Source: Metallyticus violacea | Lineage: Eukaryota > Arthropoda > Insecta > Mantodea > Metallyticidae | NCBI GenBank assembly: GCA_030762175.1 | Contig: CM060830.1 | Coordinates: forward strand, 52,378,501-52,442,500 | DNA length: 64,000 bases | Direction of reading: 5' to 3' | Shown: positions 21,307 to 32,134 of the stretch, in pieces | How the letters are laid out: each line of letters opens with the position of its first letter | Numbering within the stretch: position 1 is the stretch's first letter | Translations under genes and position numbers: made by a program | The notes under the pieces: model-generated | What the model was told of the DNA's origin: nothing | What the model saw: the letters and a program-made list of their open reading frames with translations, nothing else | Databases searched by the model: none

Positions 21307-22595
21307 TGATTTCATGCGGATACCCTGTACTTCTTTAAGCTCCAGTACAAGTTTACATGACATAAACAACAGATTTTTACATATCATCTGTTAGCAGATA
21401 ATAGTAAAGGGTATAGGGAATATTATTTATTAGTTGCAAATAAAAGCAGCATTAGCAGCATTACTCGCATTTTGAATTTTTTCCTGAAAATTTGGGTGCT
21501 GTAAGTGATGAATAGAGAAGGCGTTTTAAATAAGATATAACCACAATGGAAAAACTTATCAAAGCAATTGGGATCTTGAATGTCAGGGATTATTGCTGGC
21601 TTCTGTAGAGGAACAGTAATTCTAATTACAAGAGAAAGCCGCCAGGCAACAAGCATGAAGATATGTGTTTTGTCATTTCTATTGTTAATGTGTAATTCAT
21701 TTTATAACTATTTGACAAACAAGTACCTTTCGTTATTCCAAACACAGAAAATTTCAATTGACATTTATGGAAATTACCAAGTAATAATTGTCAAATTATA
21801 TTTTTCTTGAATATCTCCTGAATTAAGCCCAATAGGAAACATTCAAAGTCATTTTTGCAATCAGCGCATTGTTTTCCATAAGAAGAAGCTATTTTCACTC
21901 TGAAGGTATGACAAATAAGTATTTCCATAGTGTAATTATTAAGTTATAAACATAATAGGAACTATTCACTTTCATTATATGCGTTCTTTTCATTTTACTG
22001 GCTATTGCAATTTTCTTGACCTACATAAAAATAATCTAGTTTTCTAATATGTTCAACTTTTGGGCTTTGTTCCCTATGATAAACAATTCTTCATAGCAGA
22101 TAATCGTGCAAAACTTTCATTTTTAATAAACATTAAGATTACAAACGTTTCATATCAAATGTCTACTCACTCATTTTCTGCTAACCATTTCCATTTTATC
22201 CTCACATTCAATAGAACTTTCCCGAAACTCCTTATCTGTGTCTGAATACCAAACACTCTCTTCACCATTATTATTCTATACTACTCAGCCATTTCTCTCT
22301 TATTAATCTTTTACCCACACATCAGTTCTTCCACATTCCATGAAAATGTAAATTCCACCCTCTTCATCTCTATTTATTGACGATAAAATATTAAACATTA
22401 TGCCTGAGACCCCTTGAGCTCCAAACAGTCTGTCAAAGCCATGCAATTCTTCCCTCTCATCGTGTCCATATACAGTCTGTCTACAGAAGCACTCCCTGAT
22501 TTTAAACTGTTATAATTTTGTAACCATGTAACTTACCAAATGTTTACTTGTGCCATTAGATAGAATGGTTCAAGGAATTTTTAATGAATATTAGG

Positions 22596-22637
<42 letters not shown>

Positions 22638-22769
22638 ACAGAAACAACATATTGCAACACATGATTTGTTGCCGTGTTGGATTGAAGCGAAATGTGTGAA
22701 ATTGTAAATGTTAAAATATTTTTCATTCAGTTTTAATTCTGCAGCTATTTAGTAAGCTAATGGTGACCC
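21307..22769. other. AT-rich sequence with a (TA)n tract
   Basis: A TA dinucleotide run lies at 22598-22631. A weak ISPELSPIGNI reading near 21815 recalls the Tc1 SPDLNPIEN block but is too short to call. Nothing else is recognised. Confidence 0.4.
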
Positions 22770-22945
22770 CACAGAACGTACTTGGAGGTTTTGGAATATC
22801 ATAGGACAGAGTGTAATGATAGTTCAAACAAGAGTTTCATCAAGTCCCTAGTGACAAGACAATTGTGACATGGTGTAGAGATGTTGTAGAGAAGGGATGC
22901 ATATATGATCAAAGGCAAGGCCTTTCAGGGAAACAACTCTTGTAG
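22770..22945 (+). pseudogene. DUF4817-type transposase N-terminal fragment
   Basis: Reads FHQVPSDKTIVTWCRDVVEK then GCIYDQRQGLSGKQLL (22836-22945). This has the form of the DUF4817 helix-turn-helix exit (xVPSxxTIxxWVxxFxxTGxxxxKxxxGRP). The upstream part is barely readable. It ends where LINE sequence of the opposite strand begins. Confidence 0.5.
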
Positions 22946-22989
22946 TAGAACCAATACAATACAAAACAACTTCAACATGCACTCGGGTC

Positions 22990-23760
22990 CAACGAACTGT
23001 ACGTGCTTTTATAATACACTTAATGTGTTTGATTTAGCACAAGATTACATTCGATATTCACAATAAAATATAAATTAAATAAACTCAACAATAAAATAAA
23101 TAAATTAAATATAAAAATACAACAAATTATAAAATACCAGAAGAACAATTTTATAAATATGAAAATACGTATAAAAACATAAAGAAATCCCATTATGGAT
23201 GACACAGCTGGATTCAGTCAATTTGTTTCACTCCAATCCCCTCATCGGTTATCAGGCTTTTCACATCTGAGCTGTCTCACTTTCATCAGAAATTTACCTA
23301 ATCTCTCCTCCCCTTCCTTGCCTGCCAGCAAAGCCCGACATGACCATCTTTCTCTGTTCCTCCTGTAAAGGAGTGCGGTAGATAGTTTTCCCTCCATTTT
23401 TTCGTATCTTTATATTCCATGATTTCCCCTCCTCAAAGATGGGGCAAATTCTCTGCTCCAATTCGTTAGTGACTGAATCATCCGCCCTGCCCCTAGATTG
23501 AGTCACGCAAGCCCCTTTCTAGTGAGTTTAGAACCTGTTTTGATCTACTGCTCCATCCCCATTGCGATTTTAGCCCCGATTGTACTTCCAGCGAAATCAT
23601 CTCTCTGCATTGCGCAATTGTCTGCTGTATATCCATATCCCTTAAGCGGTTCCTAACCCTCCTCCATGCGCTCTTTCTATTCCTAACCGCTATCCAAATG
23701 AAGCCCATCTCTATTGTTTCTAATCTGTTTCATAATTCGGATGTCCATGTCATACAGCCC
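22990..23760 (-). pseudogene. LINE relic: C-terminus of ORF2 and 3' untranslated region
   Basis: Minus strand. 23708-23493 encodes NRKSAWRRVRNRLRDMDIQQ followed by a TIAQCREMISLEV segment. A shifted region to 23294 has CPIFEEGKSWNI and KDTKKWREN, resembling the cysteine-containing CPLCxEEEDxxHILxxCxxTxxWR end of CR1/jockey-like ORF2 proteins. Below 23200 an AT-rich 3' untranslated stretch runs to about 22990. It is probably the same broad LINE family as 1850-2827. Confidence 0.65.
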
Positions 23761-24880
23761 CTGTAGAACGTAGGCAGTGCTGCGAAGTCTGGCGTGAGGT
23801 AGCCTACAGTTAAACATCCCTAAATCCATCATGCCCAATATTCTACGTTGCACGTTCTAAAGTTGCACCATTGCAAACTGCAATTAGTGCATAAGTTGAA
23901 TCTTCTAAACGACTTGCTTTCTGTGCACATTGTCATTGAGTTTATTGCAATAGAAACATTGGATCGCGTGTGTTGTGAGTGGAATATTGTCTTGACGTCT
24001 GCAGTTCGTGTAAATATGACATATATGACATTTATAGTGTCGAGAGCGACACTATACATATAATTACGTAGTGTTTTTCTGAACATCCATTACATTTCTC
24101 TCTGTTAAGTTCTATTTAAAGTGTCTTATAACAAAATTGAAGTACTTTTATCATTTAATGGAGCACAAAGTAGCTAACACTCTTTCAAATACTCCTTGTG
24201 ACCTTAAATTACTTTTAGTTTAACAGAGAAACCACGTTAAAATTTTAATAAAAAGCCCCTAAAAAGAAGGAAGGTTGAGGGGAATCGTGTTTCTATCAGA
24301 GAAATTACTAATTTGGAGGATCAAGTAGGTCAAACGCGCTAGTGGTCGTCAGAAAGCAATAACTTTTCTAGCACACCTAATTATTGAATCCAGGGCTTTC
24401 ATATAGTCAGGCTGTCTTCATAACCTTGAAGAACTTTCACTGGCTATAATTCGGCAAGAGGTAGGTAGGTATGTTCTCCAAATGTTTATACGTAGTGTGG
24501 TAAACACATGAATTGTCTATAATTATCGTAATTACTATCTAAATGTGTCTGTGCATCTTTTAAAAACTATTTGCCACACCTTCTAAGGTGCAAGAAAGTG
24601 ATGTAACTAAACGTGAGCTAAGTTTGGCAGAAGTATGACGCAATTAACCAACAATTCGCTAATAATGTACGAGTCTCAACAAAGAGATGGGTTTTTCACT
24701 TCGCTTGCTTAATTTCAACTTCAATGTATGGCACAGCCCATTCTGTTGGAGTGCTTTTCACGAGCTTTAAAACTAGTCCTCAGAGTTTCAAATTATAAAT
24801 GGTTTATAAAATAGAATTTAAAGAAGGGGGGAAAAATAATATGGTGTGAGTATAATTAAAAACTCAAAACAAAACAGAGT
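23761..24880. other. No recognisable feature
   Basis: Includes overlapping short frames on both strands near 23830-24080 without similarity. No repeats from this window recur here. Confidence 0.4.
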
Positions 24881-26155
24881 GATCCAATGATCTACGAACC
24901 AACTTAGGGCGTTTTGCCTATAGGCGAAAGTGGCGCTCATTGCCGTTTGCGGGTATCGTTAAGTTGGCGCTGAAGCAACCATACAGCAGTCTCCTTTACT
25001 GTTTTAAAAGATTTTTTCACACGTTTTATAAGAAAAAATGCAAAAAACAGGCCACCGCTGTTATCCATATATTTTGGCATCTCTTTAAAAACTATCTATT
25101 ACTTTAATTCACACCTCCACGGGTGCCCGAAGTCGTTAAGGCGCGAACTCGTGAGCGGGAGGTCTGGGATTCGAATCCCTCTAGGACCGTCCTCCCTGAC
25201 GGGGTTTTTTTCCAGGTTTTCCTCAGTCCTCATAACTGGCAAGTGCCGGGGAGGTACTCTAAACTTAGGTCTGGAACGATTCCTTCCTTAAAAAACATCT
25301 TTTCCCAATATATCATTTCATTTCCTGTATCATCAGTGTTCACCGCCTGTGGTGCTTCAGTAATAAAAACTGGCGTTAAACACTACTCAAAAAAAAAAAA
25401 AAAAACTGTAGTTCACGTTCAATAAATAATGCTGGCGAATATTTTGTTTCAGTCCTTCCAAGGTATGTCGTTGTCTTGTTTACGGTATTTTTTTAATTTA
25501 TCCCAGAGATAAAAATCACAAGGTAGGGAGACCCGGCGGGGCATTAACTTTAATAAATCTGTCAATTTGAAATTGTCTTTCAATTTCTGTCATCAAAACA
25601 TTCGCTGTATGCTCTGAAAATAATAGAAATTACACTTCCTGTCGGTGAATACTCTGAAAAAAACTGGTGCAAAATTATATTCACGTATGCCAAGTTATTT
25701 TATATTAGGTTAACTTTTACATTTTAGTAACTGTTTGTACGAAATGCCTGTTTGTTGTGAAAGATGTCTGAGTTTTGGGGGAATTCTCCAAACGGTGAAC
25801 GATGTCATCTAATGTTTCTTCGGCGAGAACCTTAAGCTATCTTAGATTTCTTAGACTGTACACTATCCTGAAATCTATTATAAAGAATGCGGTTTGTTGT
25901 ATAACCTATAATTTTTACACCGGGGAATATTTCTTCAAAACATCTTTGAACTTAAAACATGAATCATAAATAAATACACCCTGTGCGGCATAAAACATAT
26001 ACTTCGCAATACAGAGTAAAACACACCAGTCATAATAACTGAACTGAACTTAACAACTATCAGATCCCCACTAACAACCAGAAACTAGCATGATCTTGTT
26101 CCATTCAACGGAAGTGTTCAGAACAAGTTGGTTCATAGTTCATGGGGCCCCTATG
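24881..26155 (-). mobile_element. Element D copy 1 (DUF4817/DDE type) carrying a SINE-B
   Basis: The ends are inverted repeats: gatccaatgatctacgaacc at 24881 and, on the opposite strand, ccatgaactatgaaccaact from about 26145. The minus strand gives, from right to left, a 5' region matching the copy at 48837 and an N-terminal block around 25735-25890 matching 49170-49310 (KVLAEE, RSLRFLR-like). A catalytic tail block FDDRI...CPAGSPYLVIF then corresponds to LWPPRSPDLTPCDFYLWG. Stops and deletions abound. SINE-B at 25112-25400 lies inside the 3' part. Confidence 0.75.
25112..25400 (+). repeat. SINE-B copy 2, full length
   Basis: Best-preserved SINE-B. The head is like a Ser/Leu tRNA (cccgaagtcgttaaggcg as A-box side, ggtctgggattcgaatccc as B-box side). 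The body is cctccctgacggggt...ccaggttttcctcagtcctc...tgccggggaggtactctaaa...cttaggtctgg and the end is cggcgttaaacactac plus a long A-run. It is inserted in element D copy 1. No clear target-site duplication was found. Confidence 0.9.
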
Positions 26156-26223
26156 TATAAGTAAATACATTTTTTATAAATTCAAACATATAAGTCCTGC
26201 TAACTTTTATTCTCAAACGTAAG

Positions 26224-27415
26224 TACGAGGGACGTTCTAAAAGTTCTTAGCCAGACCAAGACAACACAAGATTTAACAGGAAGGTTTCCTTTTATTTTTC
26301 AACGTAACCACCTTGCAAATCAATACATTTAATTCAACTACTTTCCAACTTTTTAATACCCTCAGCTAAAAAAGATTTGTTCAGTTGTGAAAAATAAACG
26401 TCTAAACTTCGTCAGTTGATGTGAATCTTCGTCCATCCTGCCATTTCTTCAGGTTTGGAAACAAAAAGTAATCGCTGGGAGCCAATCCGGCGAATATGGA
26501 GGATGTGGAAGCACTTGGATGCGAAGATCATGCAGTTTTGTAACAATATCCAAGACATGTAAAGGCGCATTATCGTGATGAAGGGGAACTTTCTTTTTCG
26601 CAAGGTGTGGACGTTTAGCCTAAATAGCATCCTTCAGTTGATCCAGTAGTGAAGCGTAAAAATCCCCGGTGATAGTCCTGCCCTTCTGAAGGCAGTCTAG
26701 GAGTACCACACACTACGAGAATCCCAGAAAACCGTAACCATTACTTTTTCTGCAGAGAACCGATTTTGCTTTCTTTGGTGCACTTTCACTTGTTGCCGCC
26801 TACTGCGCCTTTGTCTCTGCCGTATAATGGTAAATCCAGGTTTCATCAACTGTTGTGAAAGGTCGAAAAAATAAACCGGAAATTGCATTTAAACAAGTCT
26901 AAACACTCTTGGGAAATGTTCATTCGAATGCGTTTTTGGTCTATTGTTAACAAACGCGGCACATATCGAGCGGAAATCTTTCTCATACCCAAAAATTCGT
27001 GAAAAATGAAGTAAACTAGGTCTATCAAGGTCGTTGCAATGTCAGCTAACTGGCGTGCCTTCAGTCGGCTATGACAATGTGCATTTTTGTCACAATCTCT
27101 TTGGTCGTAGCAGTTTTGGGACACCGTGAGCGCTAATCATCTTGAATGGATGTATGATCACACTTAAAACCAGCAGCATAGTTTTTAACCATCAAAACCA
27201 ATAGGAAGAATCATTTACTGTGCAATCTTACATCATTTTGCATTTATATTGCGGTTAAACCCTTCAAAATGAAAAATTGTATTGTTTTATCTATTTTGTA
27301 GAAAATATTATATTATCGTCATAGACAAGTGACTACACTTGCGCTTCTGAAGCTTTACAGCGCGCCATCTAAAGAATGATATTGCATCCAATGCTTCAAA
27401 TGGCACTTGTCCTCA
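26224..27415 (-). mobile_element. mariner E copy 1, nearly full length but dead
   Basis: The left end is a mariner-type terminus, tacgagggacgttctaaaag, matching in inverted form the right end of copy 3 at 55228. The minus strand reads LTLQRP and HEFLGMRKISARYVPRLLTI DQKR (26846-27124), then a YHYTAETKAQ block, PKKAKSVLCRKS, VPLHHDNAPLHVLDIVTKLH with the second catalytic aspartate, then VLPHPPYSPDWLPAITFCF. In the last the third aspartate (normally APSDY) is replaced by isoleucine. Stops occur in the N-terminal region and at the first-aspartate block. The right terminus has diverged beyond recognition. Confidence 0.85.
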
Positions 27416-27892
27416 GAGACCACTATTGATCAATTCCGAATTTTTACAGAAAACTAAAATCTTCATTAAATTCAGAATTAAGTAATTGGTCTATTTTTTA
27501 ATTTTGGTGCGATTTTGTTTTTTCCAATCCAAGTAAAGGGTGACAAACGCAGCCCTCTAGTGTGCATCTTCGAATTTTTACAGAAAAACTAATATTACCA
27601 TTGAATTCAGAGGCAAGTAAATTGTCCATAATTTAATTTTGATGCTAGTTCGAACCAGATGGTTTTCGTTGTGAAAAGTGGACTGTTTGCTACTTATTTC
27701 AAGAAGTTGACACCTGCCCTAAAATAAGGAGTGATTACAAAGGCTTACGGTGAAAATACTTTTCTTTAAACTGTACCACTCTTTTATTTAATTTAGTGCG
27801 CTGGAATAAAAAATGTTATTCAAAATGTACTATCACATAGAGCTATTTTCGCAAAATGAATTTACATATAGTATTATAAAACGCTATAAGGT
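27416..27892. other. Non-coding, with a short internal direct similarity
   Basis: The phrase cgaatttttacagaaaa...attcaga...aagtaa..tg(g/t)tc occurs twice (about 27437-27500 and 27571-27630), an imperfect direct repeat of about 60 bp. No coding potential seen. Confidence 0.4.
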
Positions 27893-28090
27893 TGCACATG
27901 GGTTCGATCCTCGGTACCTTCTCAGGATTTTTCTAAATTAGCGAGGTCTGGAATGGGATCCACCCAGCCTAGTGAGGACAATTGGGGAGCTGCCTGATAT
28001 AGAGGTGGTGTTTGCCGCAGGCTAAGGTTCGATATCGGACTGTTGTGCCACAGAGGAAGAGGATAAGGTTAGCACGTTGCTTGGTCAACA
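27893..28090 (+). repeat. SINE-C copy 1
   Basis: Starts at a B-box-like gggttcgatcctcgg and continues with taccttctcaggattttt, gcgaggtctggaatgggatc, tgaggacaattggggagctg and cctgatatagaggtggtgtt. The same order of blocks occurs inverted at 29200-29412 and 61062-61252. The tRNA half upstream of the B-box is eroded or truncated. Confidence 0.7.
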
Positions 28091-28265
28091 GCCTGAGTAA
28101 TTTCGTATATTTCGTCTGCGAATGGGAACAACAGAACAAGAAGTCAACACAAGGAAAGAAAACACTGGCCGCTAAGAGCATCTCTTAAATCAGGGAGTAA
28201 GAGCATTTTGCATCGAAGTTGCATTTACCCAATGAAAATTCTTCTGCCATTTCTTCATATCAAAC

Positions 28266-28755
28266 ATGAAATATTTTGTTAAAACCTTGCGGAAAATGCA
28301 AATTGCCTCAAGTACCTCTGCAAAAAAATTCCCTCAACTATCAGAAAACAAATCAGAATATGTTATTTGTAGACCTTACGTAAGGAAACTGGTGTCTGAT
28401 GAAGAGTTCCAACATATAACGATTAAAGTTAAAAGAAAGACTTGGCTTCTAAAGGGTAGTAATAAATTTATAAGAAACAATGACAACCCCAACCATGTGA
28501 ACTTAGTTGAAAATATAGAGAAATTCAAAGTGTTGGGATGTCTAATGAACTTAAAGTGCACTTTTTAAATGCACGATTGAATTTTTTCCCAAATAATCTT
28601 GGTACGGTAAGTAAAGAACAAAGGGAGAATTTCAACGAGGTTATTAAAGAAATGAAAAAAGACATCAATATCAATGAAACGTCAATGATTGGAGATTTCT
28701 ACTGAATGCTACAACGACATGTTCTGGAAACTTCCAAAAGAGCTGGGGAAGATAC
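28266..28755 (+). pseudogene. Relic of a recurrent arthropod repeat-borne protein (HFLxSHLDFFPENxG family)
   Basis: First frame (28266-28568): FPQLSENKSEYVICRPYVRK, then LVSDEEFQHI, a VENIEKFKVLGCLMNLK block and a stop after one extra base near 28556. The second frame continues HFLNARLNFFPNNLGTVSKE and QRENFNEVIKEM, then MIGDFY*MLQRHVLETSKR. The block order matches proteins found in many copies in arthropod genomes, with FPxLSxAKxKEGxFVGPQIR, KxMGCNMSLKxHFLHSHLDF and a FPENxGAxSDEHGERFHQDI block, then MLADYCWTLKRD. Their biochemical role is not known to me. Copy number in other genomes suggests a mobile element gene. One frameshift and one stop show this copy is dead. Confidence 0.65.
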
Positions 28756-28935
28756 AAAGCTTTACTGACAATACTTCTATTAAATTTTTCTTGGAATTTG
28801 TGATAGGTTTTTTTCTATTAAAATTGGGAAAAATATTTTTCACATTTTACAAAATAATAATTCAACAAAAAAAAAATATTCCTATACGTGAAAAGTGCTG
28901 ATATACAAGGTGAAAAAATGGTATGTGATAGAGGA

Positions 28936-28981
28936 TTTTTGGTTTATTTAAGGACGCTCTTTAACATCTCAGGTCATCAGC
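28936..28981 (-). repeat. SINE-A copy 7, extreme 5' truncation (46 bp)
   Basis: Only the 3' stem-loop and tail remain (ggtttatttaaggacgctct...catctcaggtcatcag). The flanks are gtatgtgatagagga (28921-28935) and gtatgttagagga (28982-28994), an imperfect target-site duplication. This identifies it as a retroposed mini-copy, not a deletion remnant. Confidence 0.85.
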
Positions 28982-28994
28982 GTATGTTAGAGGA

Positions 28995-29199
28995 AAACTG
29001 AGCTGAGTTTCGAATATAAATTGACTATAAATTTTCAAAAAAAGTGTAATTTATAGATAGTTCTTTTCTTCTTGCACCCAAAAGAAGTTTCTTTCTTTTT
29101 TTTCTGAATATCATTGGGCAAAAATCAAAAGCGTTGCTCATGTCGCTCCTCTGCACAGACTTTTGATCTACCGCAGTAACCGCTGCATACTCTATCACC
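28995..29199. other. No recognisable feature
   Basis: AT- and T-rich spacer between SINE-A copy 7 and SINE-C copy 2. Confidence 0.4.
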
Positions 29200-29412
29200 G
29201 TCTTGTGACATCAGTGGTAGAGTGCAGTATTGCAGGATGGCATATACACCGCATTCCGCAGGTTGCCATCACGTGGCGGTTTGATCTCTAACAGCCAGCT
29301 TCCCAATTGTCCTCACGAATCTGGGTGCACCCTGTTTTAGACCACTCTATTTTAGAAATTTTCTAAGCAGGAACCAGGGATAGAACCCAAAACCTTCCAG
29401 TCAGCAACGCTA
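29200..29412 (-). repeat. SINE-C copy 2
   Basis: The minus strand begins cttagcgttgctgactggaa with the degenerate B-box gggttctatccctgg. It continues ttcctgcttagaaaatttct, agtggtctaaaacagggtgc and tgaggacaattgggaagctg. The block order is that of SINE-C at 61062-61252. Confidence 0.75.
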
Positions 29413-30305
29413 AGAACTGAATATATGAATTAAAATGAGATTCCAAACCATGATAAGAGTAGTACTAGAATGTTTAAAATGTTATATTCTACTCTACATT
29501 AAATATCAGGACATCTGTGCGCTCATCTTGTTTCTACGTGTTAACACAATGCCCTTCAGAAGCTAAGTGTATGATTTTGCGTGAGAAACCAGAACAGGAT
29601 GTTACTTCTTACCTTTTTTTGCTACGCAGGAAACGTTGAATGCCAGTTGCGGACCAAAGCTCTAGCGAATTTCCCGAGGCAATAAGCAACGTGACAGCTT
29701 CTCTCTGGCCCTCCTGTCTGCGTTCCCACCAACTTGACACACATTGGCCATGTTCTCAAAAGGCTAGAAAGTAAATAGTTTTCGTTTATCTATTAGAAGC
29801 TGGTTTATCAAGGCTTAGACAGTCAAGATCACTCACAGAAACATGATTAATGTTAATTAGTTATTATTATCATCATAATTTATCTCAAGGTAGGCCAACA
29901 GTAGCCCTTCCGGCTCATAAATTGTCTTTTCAACAGTCCATAAACATCCTATATCCCTCTTTCCTTTAGACGAGTCATTCTGTGGGCATTCATGCGTTAT
30001 GTTTTTCATTTTTTTAGTAATCATTAATTTTGTTGTTTAAATTGGAAAGAAATGTTTTATAGCGCAGTTTCTCATGTCGTCATTAAATGTTTAAAGAGCT
30101 TTATCTCAACAGCCTGGTTTATCATGATCCAATTCTCAAGAGTAGGACACCCATATTATTAGTCTTTTTATCAATGCCAGAGCAATTTGAAAAGTACGAA
30201 CAAATTAATTCATTCTTTGAATTTTTATTTTTCAACATAAACTCCCTTGACATTGTTGCACTATGTTTGACGGTGTTCCAAGGCTTTAAGTCGACACAAC
30301 AGGTA
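29413..30305. other. No recognisable feature
   Basis: Unique-looking AT-rich sequence. A 75-codon frame at 30087-30314 runs into the SINE-B head and has no family resemblance. Confidence 0.4.
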
Positions 30306-30556
30306 TTTAACTGAGATCGCTAAGTAACGGGAGATCGGCGGTTCGAATCCCAGATTGATATTCTTTTTCAGGTTTTCCCCAGTTCTGATCTATGGCAAAG
30401 ATAGCAGGGAAGGTACCCTAAACTTAGGCCTGGAGCATTTGCCTCCCCAATAAACTTGCTTTCATAAATTATCGTTTTATCTCGTGGATCATCAATGTCC
30501 ACCCCCTGAGATGCTGCAGTAGTCAAATAACAGGTGTTAATTACATTTTTTCCACA
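30306..30556 (+). repeat. SINE-B copy 3
   Basis: The head is degenerate (gatcgctaagtaacgggagatcggcggttcgaatccc). The body is ttttcaggttttccccagttctgatctatggcaa...ggtaccctaaacttaggcctgg...ccaccccctgag..gctgcagtagtc and the end ggtgttaattac. Confidence 0.85.
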
Positions 30557-30916
30557 CATTGTCTAATAACATAATGCATATCTTTTTTTATTATTAGCAA
30601 ATACGAAAGACGCTCGGCGATTATTTACAATAGTAAATTTTGTATTATTTATTTGTGCATAATGGTTCAGTGCACATGAAATCTCTCAATATGCCCCAAA
30701 CTAACCTCAATGCATCTTCCTGGTAACTTCATTATGGCGTCGCGAAACAATTGTTTGGGTGTACTATGCCAACACTTGGGACGACTGCCTGAATTTCCTC
30801 GTTGCCGCATGAGTTCTTCATGTTTTCGAATAAGACATAATTAGAGGGAGATTCGGTGTATACAGAGGGTGCGGCAAAATAATAAACCCCAACGATGCCA
30901 ACTTTTGCTGTCATAG

Positions 30917-32134
30917 TACGAGGTGGATTCACAATATTCGGGACTGATGCTGCCATCTCGACAGTAGTTGCAGTTGTGGCAAAACGAGTACATCTAATGA
31001 GTGAGTGTTTAAAGCCTCATGCAGCTGGGTAGATGTGTTGAGATTCTATAGTACTTTTGAACAGAGAGTGTGCACCAAATTCTGTGCAAATCTCGGGAAA
31101 AATGCTACGGAGACCCTCGCAATGATTCAACAAGTATTTGGGGGACAAAGCATGAGCCGTACACGTGTGTTTGAGTGGAATGCTCGGTTCAGGGCAGGCT
31201 ATCGAAGACGATGCTCACATTGGTAGGCCCGTCAGCTGCACAACATCTGACATTGTTGCCAAGTTCAACACCTCGTTCCTAAGATCGACGTCGAACCATT
31301 GAAGACCTTGCTCATGAAGTGGTAATTGAGGGACATGCCACCGAATTTTCACTGACGAATTTGGCATGCATCGTGTCGCCGCAAAATTTGTGCCAAGGAT
31401 TCTGATTGCTGATCAGAAGGCGCAGCGTGTTGAAGTGGCACGGAGCTTCGTCAGGCCGTAACCGGTGACCCAACCTTCTTGTCCAGTGTCATCACTGGCG
31501 ACGAGAGCTAGATGTACGCTTATAAACTTAGACAATGGAAGAGCCCGAACTCACCAAGATCAAAAAAAAGCGAGACAAGTGAAGAGCAAAGCCAAGACCA
31601 TCTCGTTTTCTTTGATACCAAGAAGATTGTGCACAAGAATTAGTCCCACCAAATCAAACAGTGAATTTCAAATACTACTGTGACGTTTTGCGACAGCTCC
31701 GTGAAACTGTGCGGGGACGATGGCCCGAACTTTGGCGACAAGGGAACTGGCTGTTGCATCACGATAATGCGCCCTGTCACAACTCCTTGTTCACCAGGAG
31801 TTTTTTGACGAAAAACAACATGACTGTTGTCCCCCATCCACCGTATTCGCCTGATTTGGCACCCTGCGACTTTGCTCTATTCCCCAAACTGATAATAAAT
31901 TTGAAAGGACGTCGGTTCGACATAATTGAGAGGATTCAAGAAGAAACGCTGTTTGTGCTAAACGCCCTCAAAGAACATGACTTCCAAGATGTACTTGGAA
32001 AATGGCAGAATCGCTGGGAGCGCTGTATACGTGTGGAAGGGAACAACTTCGAGGGTGACGGCGGTCATTAGTCTCAAAGTAAGTTTTAGACCAGATGGCA
32101 GAAGGAGTCCCGAATATTCTGATACCACCTCGTG
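30917..32134 (+). mobile_element. mariner F, full-length element nested in mariner B
   Basis: 39-bp terminal inverted repeats at 30918-30956 and 32095-32133 begin acgaggtgg and share a central aatattcgggact. They differ at about seven positions. TA at 30917-30918 is the expected mariner target. The right equivalent reads TG, a likely CpG-type or point change. Length (about 1.22 kb) is typical of mariner. It inserted into the conserved catalytic block of mariner B on the opposite strand. Confidence 0.9.
31030..32071 (+). pseudogene. mariner F transposase (best catalytic domain in the window)
   Basis: N-terminal block (31053-31226): FEQRVCTKFCANLGKNATET, LAMIQQVFGGQSMSRTRVFE, WNARFRAG, a helix-turn-helix as in SETMAR-type mariners. 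The middle (31230-31630) is degraded by shifts, with RPKKARQVKSKAKTI near 31560. The C-terminal block (31661-32071) is one open frame of 136 codons: FKYYCDVLRQLRETVRGRWP, NWLLHHDNAPCHNS, VVPHPPYSPDLAPCDFALFP, NRWERCIRVEGNNFEGDGGH. The second and third catalytic aspartates are intact and separated by 34 residues, the mariner DD34D spacing. The first aspartate block (GDESW) could not be read. The element is dead but relatively young. Confidence 0.85.

Noticed and set aside
21800..21900. Tc1 SPDLNPIEN-like reading (ELSPIGNI)
   Set aside because: Too short, with no other Tc1 block in order around it.
25123..25425. 100-codon open frame
   Set aside because: It is the SINE-B sequence translated, including its tRNA-like head and A-run (KKKKK).
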